This document shows, in pieces, positions 39,740-49,648 of a stretch of 64,000 bases of DNA. Under the pieces are notes generated by a model, which searched no databases, had not been told where the DNA came from, and saw nothing but the letters and a program-made list of their open reading frames with translations. The translations under genes were made by a program, and so were the position numbers. The stretch lies in the NCBI RefSeq assembly GCF_026619415.1, contig NZ_JAOVZR010000001.1, forward strand, positions 1,860,001-1,924,000, read 5' to 3'. Positions within the stretch are counted from its first letter, which is position 1. The number at the start of each line of letters is the position of its first letter. Origin of the DNA: Hoeflea algicola (GTDB lineage: Bacteria > Pseudomonadota > Alphaproteobacteria > Rhizobiales > Rhizobiaceae).

Positions 39740-39975
39740 TCTGCTGCGTGCAGCGAATTTCCATTCTCGTCTGTTCCGTCACCAAACTCCGCGAGGATGT
39801 CGGCCAAGGGAATGTGTTCCCCGTCATCATTGGCAATCGCCGCTTCACCAGCCGCCAGATCCTCCATCCGGTCCTTGATCGCACGTAACGCCAAATCTTC
39901 CTTGCTCATGCCCATCTCATCGGCATAGCGGGCCAGCAATTGCTCAAGTTCATCCGGCAGATTGATAGTGATCAT
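39736..39975 (-). CDS. Ribbon-helix-helix antitoxin
   Basis: Antitoxin of 79 residues. The N-terminal MITINLPDELEQLLARYADEMG is a typical RHH/RelB-type DNA-binding fold and the acidic tail (about 45-79) should wrap the toxin. Start at 39975 puts the beta-strand at residue 1. A 28-base inverted repeat lies just upstream, the expected autoregulatory operator. ATGA overlap with the toxin gene. Confidence 0.9.
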   Translation of the reverse strand: MITINLPDELEQLLARYADEMGMSKEDLALRAIKDRMEDLAAGEAAIANDDGEHIPLADILAEFGDGTDENGNSLHAAE

Positions 39976-39992
39976 CACAATATTCCTTTGAG

Positions 39993-40020
39993 TTGAATTG
40001 TACTGCGCACAGCAATTCAA
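39993..40020 (-). promoter_or_regulatory. Inverted-repeat operator of the toxin-antitoxin genes
   Basis: TTGAATTG (39993-40000) and CAATTCAA (40013-40020) are perfect inverted arms, 12 bases apart, with GCGC at the centre. It lies 17 bases before the antitoxin ATG. Confidence 0.7.
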
Positions 40021-40090
40021 TTCAACACCGCCACAATCAGGCCACTCAAGGCCTGATTGGTTGTCGGCGCGTCAGGAACTAACAGATGCC

Positions 40091-41740
40091 CTACCGCTTC
40101 AGCGGCTTGTACGTCACCCGCTTCGGATTGACCGAGTCCGCGCCGAGACGACGGATCTTGTCCTGCTCGTAATCCTCGAAGTTGCCTTCGAACCATTCCA
40201 CGTGGCTATCGCCTTCAAACGCAAGAATATGGGTGGCCAACCGATCGAGGAACATGCGGTCATGCGAGATGATAACGGCGCAACCGGCGAAGTTTTCGAG
40301 CGCCTCTTCGAGCGCGCCCAGCGTTTCGGTGTCGAGATCGTTGGTCGGCTCATCGAGCAGCAACACGTTGCCACCGGATTTCAAGAGCTTGGCCAGATGC
40401 ACCCGGTTGCGCTGACCGCCCGAAAGCGTGCCGACCTTTTGCTGCTGGTCGCCACCCTTGAAGTTGAAGGTCGAGCAATAGGCGCGCGAATTCATCTCGT
40501 GCCGGCCCAATTTGATGATGTCGTTGCCGCCGGAAATCTCTTCCCAGACGCTCTTGTTGCCATCCAGTGAATCGCGGCTCTGGTCGACATAGGAGAGCTG
40601 CACGGTCTCACCGATGGTGATGGTGCCGGAATCGGGCTTTTCCTGCCCGGTGATCATCCGGAACAGCGTGGTCTTGCCCGCACCGTTGGGGCCGATGACG
40701 CCGACAATGCCGCCGGGTGGCAGCTTGAAGGTCAGATCATCAATCAGCAGCCGGTCGCCATAGGCCTTGGATATACCTTCCGCGTCGATCACCTGGTTAC
40801 CGAGCCGTTCGCCGGTAGGAATGATGATCTGGGCTTCGCCGGGACGTCGGTCAGCGGCGGCCTTGACCAATTCGTCATAGGCGCGGATACGGGCTTTCGA
40901 CTTGGCCTGACGGGCTTTCGGCGACGAGGCAATCCAGTCCTGCTCGCTGCTGAGCGCCTTCTGCCGGGCTGCGTCTTCGCGGCCTTCCTGCTTCATGCGC
41001 TTGCGCTTGGCTTCCAGGTAGGCGGTGTAGTTGCCCTCGTAGGGAATGCCCTTGCCACGGTCGAGCTCGAGAATCCAGCCGGTGACGTTGTCAAGAAAGT
41101 AGCGGTCATGGGTAATCATGATCACGGCGCCGGGATATTCCCTGAGATGCTTCTCGAGCCAGGCAATGCTTTCGGCATCGAGATGGTTGGTCGGCTCATC
41201 AAGCAGCAGCAGATCAGGCTGACGCAAAAGCAGCGCGCACAGCGCCACGCGGCGCATTTCACCGCCCGACAGGCTTTCCACGCCGGCTTCCGGCGGCGGG
41301 CAGCGCAGCGCTTCCATGGCCATTTCAACCTGGCTGTCGAGATCCCACAGGTTCTGCGCGTCGATGACATCCTGGAGAGCCGCGCCCTCGTCGGCGGTCT
41401 CGTCGGAATAGTTCATCATCAGTTCGTTGTAGCGGTCGAGCACAGCCTGCTTCTCGGCCACGCCTTCCATGACGTTTTCAAGCACCGTCTTGGCCGGATC
41501 GAGCTGCGGCTCCTGCGGCAGATAACCGAGTGTTGCGCCCTCGGCCAGCCAGGCCTCGCCGGTGAACTCGGTGTCGAGCCCGGCCATGACCTTGAGAACC
41601 GTCGATTTGCCGGCGCCGTTGGGACCAAGAATACCGATCTTGGCATCCGGGTAGAATGACAGATGGACGTTTTCGAGAACCTTTTTGGCGCCAAAAGACT
41701 TGTTGAGCCCTGCCATGTGATAGATGAACTGCCGTGCCAC
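40091..41740 (-). CDS. ettA: Energy-dependent translational throttle protein EttA (ABC-F)
   Basis: Ribosome-associated ABC-F ATPase of 549 residues, which gates entry into elongation according to ATP level. Two ABC domains are seen, each with a Walker A ([18 protein letters not shown]), a signature ([22 protein letters not shown]) and a Walker B with a catalytic Glu ([24 protein letters not shown]). The linker and P-site arm are of EttA type. The start is the GTG at 41740 ([14 protein letters not shown] matches the family); the frame is open for 60 more codons upstream, but they are not family-like. Confidence 0.95.
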   Translation of the reverse strand: MARQFIYHMAGLNKSFGAKKVLENVHLSFYPDAKIGILGPNGAGKSTVLKVMAGLDTEFTGEAWLAEGATLGYLPQEPQLDPAKTVLENVMEGVAEKQAVLDRYNELMMNYSDETADEGAALQDVIDAQNLWDLDSQVEMAMEALRCPPPEAGVESLSGGEMRRVALCALLLRQPDLLLLDEPTNHLDAESIAWLEKHLREYPGAVIMITHDRYFLDNVTGWILELDRGKGIPYEGNYTAYLEAKRKRMKQEGREDAARQKALSSEQDWIASSPKARQAKSKARIRAYDELVKAAADRRPGEAQIIIPTGERLGNQVIDAEGISKAYGDRLLIDDLTFKLPPGGIVGVIGPNGAGKTTLFRMITGQEKPDSGTITIGETVQLSYVDQSRDSLDGNKSVWEEISGGNDIIKLGRHEMNSRAYCSTFNFKGGDQQQKVGTLSGGQRNRVHLAKLLKSGGNVLLLDEPTNDLDTETLGALEEALENFAGCAVIISHDRMFLDRLATHILAFEGDSHVEWFEGNFEDYEQDKIRRLGADSVNPKRVTYKPLKR

Positions 41741-41941
41741 GATGCGCTCCAGACATGATTTGGATTGTTGCCCGCTGTCTATTGCAAAGTGCAGCCAAGG
41801 GCAATGAGGCCGACCAACGCTCCCCATATGAGAGTTGCCAGTAGCAATACATTTCCACCCATCGACAGGCCTGGACCTGTGTGATCGGATTGATCGGCAT
41901 AGTGTTTCGGGCTTGCTCAAACCGTCAGGGAGGATACGGGA

Positions 41942-42460
41942 ATGCGCGCACTCACGCTCATCTTAGGCTGCCTTCTTGGCACAACGGCGCAGGCCGGGAC
42001 CACGGTCAAATCCATCAATCAGACGATTGACTATTCGCTCACGGAATCAATCTCGGAGCAGATCCTAGAATTTCACGGAAAATTTGCCGACACAGATCAC
42101 GTGGTTTACCTCAACCTCACCATTCTGCCTGCCGATCACGAAAGCGCTGATTACCGGGTAACCGGCATTGATAAGACAGGTAAAGCCAGCAAGATTGCTT
42201 GTGACGGTTTTGAACGGATCAAGCCCGAATACGGGTCCTACAACTTTGTTTTCAATCCGGACTACAACCACTTGTTGTTGTCAATTATCGGCGAGCCGAG
42301 CGCCAAATTTCCGTTCATGACGGTGGCGTGCGAGTACAATGGGGCGCAGCCGTCGATCTGGCAAATGCGTTTCAGCGGCTACTTTGCAGTCAGCACAATC
42401 GGCATTCCTGCGGCTGAAGATGTCGAGCTGCGGCCGGTCACGCCCATAATTGGTGGCTGA
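41942..42460 (+). CDS. Secreted protein of unknown function
   Basis: Protein of 172 residues with a signal peptide ([19 protein letters not shown]). The mature part is mixed and beta-rich in composition and has two Cys that may pair. I recognise no family. A strong AGGGAGGAT site precedes the ATG, and the stop is followed closely by a convergent gene, so it is probably a real gene. Its function is unknown. Confidence 0.65.
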   Translation: MRALTLILGCLLGTTAQAGTTVKSINQTIDYSLTESISEQILEFHGKFADTDHVVYLNLTILPADHESADYRVTGIDKTGKASKIACDGFERIKPEYGSYNFVFNPDYNHLLLSIIGEPSAKFPFMTVACEYNGAQPSIWQMRFSGYFAVSTIGIPAAEDVELRPVTPIIGG

Positions 42461-42487
42461 AACTGATACAACACCGCCGAGATCGGT

Positions 42488-42733
42488 TCAGGCCGAAAAA
42501 CTGACGGTCACGCCCTTCTTCTTGAAATAGGACTGCATGATCTTGCGGCCCTGGCGATTGGATTGCGCCAGCTTGGAGGGCTCGAACACGGCTTCCTTGA
42601 CGCCCTCGCGCGCCATCGCGGCCTTGAGCGCGGCAATGTGGATGTCCAGCTCTTCATTATCGTTCTTGATCGACGCATAGATATTGTCGATGGCTTGGTT
42701 CAGGGTCAGGTCGCTCACGTGTCGGCACTCCAT
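42488..42733 (-). CDS. Small conserved-looking cytoplasmic protein, unknown function
   Basis: Protein of 81 residues: MECRHVSDLTLNQAIDNIYAS opens it, and a basic C-terminal part (RQGRKIMQSYFKKKGVTV) ends it. It is predicted all-helical with no membrane segment. I chose the ATG at 42733; a longer frame runs to 42832 without family support. Size and helical character recall small rhizobial proteins of unknown role. Confidence 0.55.
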   Translation of the reverse strand: MECRHVSDLTLNQAIDNIYASIKNDNEELDIHIAALKAAMAREGVKEAVFEPSKLAQSNRQGRKIMQSYFKKKGVTVSFSA

Positions 42734-42978
42734 GGCTTGTTGCCCCTCAACTAGCGATTTTTCCATGAAGGGCAACCCGCCGAATGCAATGCGTTGCCGC
42801 TCGCCAGACACAGACCAGGCTTTTCCGGCCACCAGCCGCCTCTCTACATCGACGCGACCCCGCCCTCCTGTCAGAATTTCCGTTCGAATTCAAAGGCGCC
42901 CACGGCGCGGATTGATCCAGCAGTTGATCGATCATCAACCCCTCTTGATTTTAACACCCCGGCCATGACCAATGGCGC

Positions 42979-43923
42979 ATGAGCGATTTTTCTCCCTTCA
43001 CCGCTTCAAGCCCCACCGGGGACAAGCTTTCCGTCCGTCACCTGCCGGCTCAAGCACCCGCGCGCGGCGTGGTCCAGATCAATCACGGACTGGCCGAACA
43101 TGCCGGCCGCTACCGGCGTTTTGCCGGCGCGCTCGTGGCCAGCGGCTACCATGTCTATGCCCATGACCACCGCGGTCACGGCGCCACCCGCGCCCCCGGT
43201 TCAATCCCCGGCGCCTTTGCCGCCAAGGATGGCGTGGAAAAAGTGATCGCCGATGTCGCGGCCATCCATGCGTTGATTGGCGAACGCCATCCCGGCCTGC
43301 CGGTGATCACCTTCGGGCATTCGATGGGGGGGCAGATCGCCCTCAATTTCGCCGAGGCTCATCCGCAAGCCAGCGCCGCGCTAGCTGTCTGGAATTCGAA
43401 TTTCAACGCTGGCGCTCTGGGACGGGTTGGTCAGGGGCTGCTGGCGATCGAGGCATTCTTCAAGGGCTCCGACACCCCCAGCGCCATTCTGCCCAAGCTC
43501 ACCTTTCAGGCCTGGGCCAAGGCGATGCCCGACCGTCGCACCGAGTTCGACTGGCTGTCGCACGACACCGCCGAGGTCGATCTCTATGTCGCCGATCCGC
43601 TGTGTGGCTGGGACGCCACCGTGAGCATGTGGCGCGATGTGTTCGAGATGATCTATGCCGGTGGCAGCCCGGCACGGCTCGCGCGCCTGCCAAAGACGTT
43701 GCCGGTGCATCTGATCGGCGGCGCCGAGGATCCGGCGACGGATCAAGGCAAGGCAGTTGAATGGCTCGCAGCCCAGATGCGCAAGACAGGGCTTGCCGAT
43801 ATCACCGCCGCCGTGCTGCCCGAAACCCGGCACGAGACCCTCAACGATGTCGGCCGTGAGCAAGCGACGGCTGATTTCATAGCCTGGCTCGACAGCCGGA
43901 TCGGTGCACCGCAAGCCACCTGA
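42979..43923 (+). CDS. Alpha/beta hydrolase, monoacylglycerol-lipase-like
   Basis: Serine hydrolase of 314 residues. The nucleophile is in the GHSMGGQI motif, HDHRGHGATR lies before it, and the GGAEDPATDQGKAVEWLA and ETRHETLNDVGRE stretches supply the Asp and His of the triad. It has the layout of the lysophospholipase/monoacylglycerol lipase group. No signal peptide is seen, so it is cytoplasmic. Convergent with the GT-C gene downstream. Confidence 0.9.
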   Translation: MSDFSPFTASSPTGDKLSVRHLPAQAPARGVVQINHGLAEHAGRYRRFAGALVASGYHVYAHDHRGHGATRAPGSIPGAFAAKDGVEKVIADVAAIHALIGERHPGLPVITFGHSMGGQIALNFAEAHPQASAALAVWNSNFNAGALGRVGQGLLAIEAFFKGSDTPSAILPKLTFQAWAKAMPDRRTEFDWLSHDTAEVDLYVADPLCGWDATVSMWRDVFEMIYAGGSPARLARLPKTLPVHLIGGAEDPATDQGKAVEWLAAQMRKTGLADITAAVLPETRHETLNDVGREQATADFIAWLDSRIGAPQAT

Positions 43924-43963
43924 AAACCGGGGTCGGTTAAACCGCAATATCCGCCAATCTGCG

Positions 43964-45739
43964 TCAGCGGAAAGCCGTGTGATCGATGCGGAACAGCTGG
44001 AACGCGTCGTCCGCACCACTCAGCCGCTCAAGCCCCGGCCAGCCGCCACCGCGGGAGAGAACCGCAAACAGCGTGTCGTCGGCAATGGCCGCCGGAATCG
44101 GCAGACGACAGACCGCGATGTAATCGAAATCTTCCGCCGCCTTTCGCCGGCTCTCGCTGTCGGGCGAAATAAACACCTGCAACACCCGGCGCATGCCCGG
44201 CGCCGAGCGGTGAAATGAAACCGCCGCTACCGACATGCGTGGAGGCAATTGAACCATCATGTGCAGCGCCTGCGTTGGCGGCATCAATATCCGCCCCGGC
44301 TGCACGCGGGAAAGAACCGAAAAATCCGGGTACAGGCACGCCGCGTCGGTCAGGTAATCGGCCACGTCAATGTCGCGGCTATGGGCCGGGTCCAAGGCCT
44401 CCAGCCCGAAGCCAATAACCACCACCATGACTACAACTGCCAGCAGCCACCGTCCGGCACTCTTGCCACGCGCCACCATGATCAATGCATAGGGCACGAA
44501 CAGCGGCACAAACCCGGCCGCAAACCGGAGATACCTGATCTGGACAAGAGCCAGGACCGACGCAGCAATCGCGCTGAGATAGATGATGCTCGTGCCCGAG
44601 CGTCCCATTTTCAGCGTCTTCAGCACTATCGGCGCGGCAACCGCGAGGATCACCACAAACGCCCCCAGACCGATGAGTCCGGCAATCAGACCATGTTCGT
44701 AATAGACCAGGAACGATTTTTCCTGCTCGATACGTTCAAACCACAACGACCGTGTCAGCGGATCAATGATCTGATAGGGGCCCTCCAGGCACAACGGAAA
44801 TCGCCAGGCCAGCCAGCCCATCAGCGCCGCGCCGGACGCAGCCAGCAGCACACCGCGGCCGATCACGCGGATCCGGATCGGTGCTATCGCCAGGCCAACA
44901 GTAATGGCGCCATAACCGGCCAGTGCGATCGCATAGGGGGCAGAAAAGGCATCACACTGCGTTGACGCCAAGCCCGCCGGTCCGAGCAGTGCCAATCCCA
45001 GCAGCGGTGTGGAAGCCAGTATCGACAGACCAAGTGAAATCGCGAATGCCCGGCTTCCCGGCCTGTCAAGCATCCAGCACAGGCTGACGGCGGCCAGCAA
45101 GAGGGCGCTGAGCGGCAGCAATTCCAGCCCAACCGCCACCGATGCCACAGTACTGATTCCTGTCAGCACAGCGCCGAACGGCGTCCACAGACCAAGGCCC
45201 AGGAAAGCCAGCATGAACAGCAGCAATTGCACATTGTGATGATCAATCCGGCCAGGCACAAACTCGTGCAACGCCGGCATCATCAAGAGTACACAGCAAA
45301 CAAGCGTGATCGGCCGAAGCGGCGCAATCCCGTCCAGCATGAGCAACTGGGTCCTTACCAGCAGCGCCCACAACATCACCAGCATTGCCGGCGGCCAGAT
45401 CCAGAACGCTGCCTGCGGCGCCATGTCGATGCCGAGCGCCGGCGTCAAGATCCAGGCGATGGCCGCATAGGGCATATCGACCAGGCGTGACCATGGCGAA
45501 ACATAGGCTTCGGGCATCTGGATCATCGGGATGGTCCGGTCAAACCAGGATTGGCCCTCCACCAACAGCCGGATCTGGATCGCTCTCAAATCATCATCAA
45601 TGTCACTCATGACGTTGAAGCCATCGACGATGTCGTAGAGCATCAACAGCAAGGCCACACACAGTGCGAACAGCAATAATGCCCTGAAACGCACCGCGGG
45701 CTTTTCGCTCTTGGTATTTCCGTTGTGAATTGCGGTCAT
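43964..45739 (-). CDS. Polytopic membrane protein of GT-C type, possible glycosyltransferase
   Basis: Inner-membrane protein of 591 residues with about 11-12 membrane helices and a periplasmic C-terminal part of about 130 residues. The first loop has SDIDDDLRAIQIRLL, a likely acidic catalytic motif, and VPGRIDHHNVQLLL resembles the DHH motif of STT3-type oligosaccharyl transferases. These fit a GT-C transferase that uses a lipid-linked sugar. Start at 45739 (ATG); a TTG 15 codons upstream is an alternative. Substrate unknown; no neighbouring sugar genes. Confidence 0.7.
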   Translation of the reverse strand: MTAIHNGNTKSEKPAVRFRALLLFALCVALLLMLYDIVDGFNVMSDIDDDLRAIQIRLLVEGQSWFDRTIPMIQMPEAYVSPWSRLVDMPYAAIAWILTPALGIDMAPQAAFWIWPPAMLVMLWALLVRTQLLMLDGIAPLRPITLVCCVLLMMPALHEFVPGRIDHHNVQLLLFMLAFLGLGLWTPFGAVLTGISTVASVAVGLELLPLSALLLAAVSLCWMLDRPGSRAFAISLGLSILASTPLLGLALLGPAGLASTQCDAFSAPYAIALAGYGAITVGLAIAPIRIRVIGRGVLLAASGAALMGWLAWRFPLCLEGPYQIIDPLTRSLWFERIEQEKSFLVYYEHGLIAGLIGLGAFVVILAVAAPIVLKTLKMGRSGTSIIYLSAIAASVLALVQIRYLRFAAGFVPLFVPYALIMVARGKSAGRWLLAVVVMVVVIGFGLEALDPAHSRDIDVADYLTDAACLYPDFSVLSRVQPGRILMPPTQALHMMVQLPPRMSVAAVSFHRSAPGMRRVLQVFISPDSESRRKAAEDFDYIAVCRLPIPAAIADDTLFAVLSRGGGWPGLERLSGADDAFQLFRIDHTAFR

Positions 45740-46010
45740 GTTGACGGGTCCTGCCGTGTCAGCCGGCGTCGCGGTAATCTTCAACTCCCTTGCCGATAGC
45801 CTTGATTTGCTAAGAGGGAATGACGGATTTTTGCAACATTTCGCAACCAGAAGGAAATGTAGTTATTTTCCAATACAACCTTATGGTCAGAGATCGCCTC
45901 ATCAGAGAAATTCATGTGTCACATCGGCTCTACGGGGCTATACAGGCATTACTCATTCCCGCTACGGACGGGCTCAGATGCCTTGCGGAACAGTGACAAC
46001 GGGGAAACGC

Positions 46011-47216
46011 ATGAGCCAAGCCAAGACCAACAATCCGCCGCTCGCTGGTGTCCGGGTGATTGAACTGGCGCGCATTCTGGCGGGGCCCTGGGCCGGGCAG
46101 CTGCTGGCCGATCTCGGCGCCGACGTGATCAAGATCGAGCATCCCGAGGGCGGCGACGACACCCGCCGCTGGGGCCCGCCCTTTGTCACCGGCGCCGATG
46201 GCGAAAACCTCTCTGCTGCCTATTACCACTCGGCCAACCGTGGCAAGCGCTCAATCACGCTGGATATCGCCAGCGAAGACGGCGCCCGCACCGCCCGCGA
46301 ACTGATCGCCACCGCCGATGTGGTTATCGAGAACTTCAAGGTCGGCGGGTTGAAGAAATACGGTCTCGACTATGAAAGCCTGAAGGCCGCCAATCCGGCG
46401 CTGGTTTACTGCTCGATCACCGGCTTCGGCCAGACCGGACCTTATGCGCCGCGCGCCGGCTATGATTTCATCATCCAGGCGATGGCCGGGATGATGTCGA
46501 TCACCGGTGAAAAAGGCCGCGAGCCGCAAAAAGCCGGCGTAGCCATTTCCGACATCTTCACCGGGCTCTACTCGGTGATCGCCATCCAGGCAGCCCTGCG
46601 CCATGCCGAAAAATCCGGCCAGGGCCAGATGATCGACATGGCGCTATTTGATACCCAGGCCGGGATCCTGGGCAATCAGAACCTCAATTATCTTGTGTCC
46701 GGCAAGGCCCCCGAACAAATGGGCAATGCCCACATGAACATCGCCCCCTATGAGGTGTTCCCAGTCGAAGACGGCCACGTCATCATCGCGGTCGGCAATG
46801 ACGGCCAGTTCCAACGCTTCTGCAAGTTGCTCGGCGCCACCGCGATGGCCCAGGACCCGGATTTCCAGACCAACCCGTCGCGTGTTGCCCACCGCGAGCG
46901 GTTGCGCACCGAGATCGTCGCCCAGATGAGCACATGGTCCAAGGCCGACATGCTCGCCGCCTGTGAAGCCAACGCCGTGCCAGCCGGGCCGATCAACACT
47001 ATCGCCGAGATGTTTGACGATCCGCAGGCAATTGCCCGCGGCCTTCGCATGGACCTTGCCGATCAGGCTGGCAGCGCCATACCCTCGGTGCGCGCGCCGA
47101 TCCTGCTGCCCGCATCGCCACTGCATTACGACCGGCCAAGCCCGCGACTGGGCGAGCACACCGATGAGGTGCTGGCCGAACTCGAGACCCTCAAATCCAA
47201 AGGACCACACACATGA
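46011..47216 (+). CDS. CaiB/BaiF family CoA transferase
   Basis: Class III CoA transferase of 401 residues. It has LAGVRVIELARILAGPWAGQLLADLGADVIKIEHPEGGDDTR with the family's N-terminal fold, and MIDMALFDTQAG, where the Asp is the expected catalytic residue carrying the acyl-CoA intermediate. Start at 46011 follows GGGGAAA; the frame is open upstream without family sequence. It overlaps the following ThDP enzyme gene by ATGA. That pairing recalls formyl-CoA transferase plus oxalyl-CoA decarboxylase, but the downstream enzyme is not a clear match. Confidence 0.93.
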   Translation: MSQAKTNNPPLAGVRVIELARILAGPWAGQLLADLGADVIKIEHPEGGDDTRRWGPPFVTGADGENLSAAYYHSANRGKRSITLDIASEDGARTARELIATADVVIENFKVGGLKKYGLDYESLKAANPALVYCSITGFGQTGPYAPRAGYDFIIQAMAGMMSITGEKGREPQKAGVAISDIFTGLYSVIAIQAALRHAEKSGQGQMIDMALFDTQAGILGNQNLNYLVSGKAPEQMGNAHMNIAPYEVFPVEDGHVIIAVGNDGQFQRFCKLLGATAMAQDPDFQTNPSRVAHRERLRTEIVAQMSTWSKADMLAACEANAVPAGPINTIAEMFDDPQAIARGLRMDLADQAGSAIPSVRAPILLPASPLHYDRPSPRLGEHTDEVLAELETLKSKGPHT

Positions 47217-48879
47217 AAACCGGCGGCCAGCTCATCGTCGATTCCCTGAAAGCCAATGGCGTCCGCCAGCTCTATTGCGTTCCCGGCGAAAGCTATCTCG
47301 CCGTGCTCGACGCACTGGTTGATTCAGATATCGGCGTCACCGTCTGCCGTCAGGAGGGGGCGCCGCGATGATGGCCGACGCCTGGGGCAAGCTCACCGGT
47401 GAACCCGGCATCTGCTTCGTCACCCGCGGTCCGGGCGCCACCAATGCTTCTGCCGGCCTGCATGTGGCGCGGCAGGATTCGACCCCGATGATCCTGTTCA
47501 TCGGCCAGGTGCAGCGTGATGCCCGCGAGCGCGAGGCCTTCCAGGAGGTCGAATACCGCCGCGCATTCACCGAGTTCGCCAAATGGGTCGGCGAGATCGA
47601 CGACCCCGCCCGGATCCCGGAATTTGTCTCCCGCGCCTTTGCCATCGCCACCTCCGGCCGGCCCGGCCCGGTGGTGCTGTCGCTGCCCGAGGACGTGCTG
47701 CGCGAGGTGGTTGAAAACCCGGTGGTGCCGCAGCGCTACACCCGGGTCGCCACCCGCCCCGGTGCCGTTGAGCTGGGCGAGTTCGAGGACCGATTGGCAA
47801 CCGCCGAGCGCCCGGTGATGATCCTCGGTGGTTCCGGCTGGACGGAAACGGCTGTACAACAGGTTCAGGAGTTTGCCACGCGCGCCAGCGTGCCGGTCGG
47901 CGTCTCGTTCCGCCGCCAGATGCTGTTCGATCATCTGCACCCGGCCTATGCCGGCGATGTCGGTATCGGCATCAACCCGGCCCTGGCCGAGGAGATCAAG
48001 ACATCCGATCTGGTCATCCTGGTCGGTGGCCGGTTTTCCGAAATGCCCTCATCGGGCTACACGCTGATGGACATTCCCTATCCCAAGCAGCCGCTGGTTC
48101 ATGTCCACCCCGATTCCGCCGAGCTCGGCCGTGTCTACAAGCCGACGATTGCCATCAATGCCGATCCGGCCTCTTTTGCCGCCAGTCTCAAGACCATCGG
48201 CAATACGGTGCCGGCAAGCCGTGCGGCCCGCGTCAAGACCATGCACGAATCCTATCTCGCCTGGTCGACCCCGCCCGAAATCGGCCCCGGTCCGGTGCAG
48301 ATGGGGCCGATCATCAACTGGCTGGAGAAAAACCTGCCCGAAGATGCGATCATGACCAACGGTGCCGGCAATTACGCCACCTGGATCCACCGCTTCCACC
48401 GGTTCCGCGGCTTTGCCACCCAGGCAGCGCCAACCTCCGGAACCATGGGCTATGGCGTGCCCGGCGCGGTTGGCTCCCAGCAGGCGTTCCCCGACCGGCT
48501 GGTGGTCTGTTTTGCCGGCGACGGCTGCTTTCTGATGCACGGCCAGGAGTTTGCCACCATGGTCCGCCACCAATTGCCGATCATCACGGTGGTGGTCAAC
48601 AACGGCATCTACGGCACCATCCGTATGCATCAGGAGCGCGATTATCCCGGCCGGGTCAGTGCTACGGCGCTGACCAACCCGGATTTCGCCGCCTACGCCC
48701 GCGCCTTCGGCGGCCATGGCGAAACGGTCGAAACCACCGTGGATTTCGCCCCCGCCTTCGAACGCGCCAGAGCCAGCGGCATGCCGTCGATTATCGAGGT
48801 CAAGCTCGACCCCGAGGCGATCACCCCGACACGAACACTGTCGCAGATCAGTGGATCAGGGGTCAAAAAGCCTGACTGA
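47213..48879 (+). pseudogene. ThDP-dependent enzyme, acetolactate-synthase-like, frameshifted
   Basis: Thiamine diphosphate enzyme of about 555 residues if one base is restored. The first 48 codons encode QLIVDSLKANGVRQLYCVPGES with the conserved Glu that activates the cofactor, and the frame then closes; a second frame carries MMADAWGKLTGEPGICFVTRGPG through to GDGCFLMHGQEF (cofactor motif) and VVNNGIYG. The run GGGGG at 47356-47360 needs a sixth G to give RQEGGAAMMADA. It overlaps the CoA-transferase gene by ATGA. The active domain set is full, so the break is likely a sequencing error or a very recent mutation. Reaction unknown; 2-keto acid or 2-hydroxyacyl-CoA chemistry is plausible. Confidence 0.87.
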
Positions 48880-49088
48880 CGAAGGTGGCCCTGCTTGGGA
48901 GCGCACCAGAGCGCCGCCGGCAGTTGGCCAAACTCGCCTATCTCGGGTTTCTCAAATGGCAACGCCACACCGAGTGCGGCGCCATCATCAAAACGGCGTT
49001 ATTGCCTCCTACCCGGAAACCGGGTCCTGAGCGGCCGGGATTCACCTGCGCTGCGACGGACGCCGATTGACGGCACGGAGCGACAGCC

Positions 49089-49643
49089 ATGGACCATGAT
49101 GTAACCAAACTCGCCGAGCGGCTATTGCAATCCGGTTATGACGACTTGCCGCAACGCGAGCAGCGGGTGCTCCGCCGCATCGCCAAGCGCGCGGCGATAT
49201 CGCAGAACATCAACGAGACCTATCGTGACTCGATGACCTTCGGCCAACGGGTTGCCGACCGGGTCGCGAGCTTTGGCGGCTCTTGGACCTTCATCATTTC
49301 ATTTCTGGTGCTGCTGGTTGGTTGGGTTTGCCTGAATGCGCTGCTTCTGAGCCGCACCGAGGTATTTGACCCTTACCCGTTCGTCTTCCTCAACCTGATC
49401 CTGTCGATGCTGGCAGCACTTCAGGCTCCGGTGATCATGATGTCGCAGAACCGCCAGTCGATCAAGGACAGGCTGGCCGCCACCCATGACTACGAGGTCA
49501 ATCTCAAAGCCGAACTCGAGATCATGGATCTGCACGAAAAACTCGATCAGGTCCGCAATTTCCAGCTCACCCAGATCATGCAGGGACAGGACGAACAACT
49601 CACCGAGATCCGCCGCATCCTGTCCAAACTGCCTGCCACCTGA
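49089..49643 (+). CDS. DUF1003 membrane protein
   Basis: Protein of 184 residues. The DUF1003 core (about 50-150) has FGQRVADRVASFGGSWTFII, two membrane helices (about 62-84 and 97-115) and IMMSQNRQSIKDRLAATHDYEVN. A coiled-coil tail follows. The family is a widespread inner-membrane protein of unknown biochemistry. It ends five bases from the convergent LssY_C gene. Confidence 0.9.
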   Translation: MDHDVTKLAERLLQSGYDDLPQREQRVLRRIAKRAAISQNINETYRDSMTFGQRVADRVASFGGSWTFIISFLVLLVGWVCLNALLLSRTEVFDPYPFVFLNLILSMLAALQAPVIMMSQNRQSIKDRLAATHDYEVNLKAELEIMDLHEKLDQVRNFQLTQIMQGQDEQLTEIRRILSKLPAT

Positions 49644-49648
49644 TCCGC

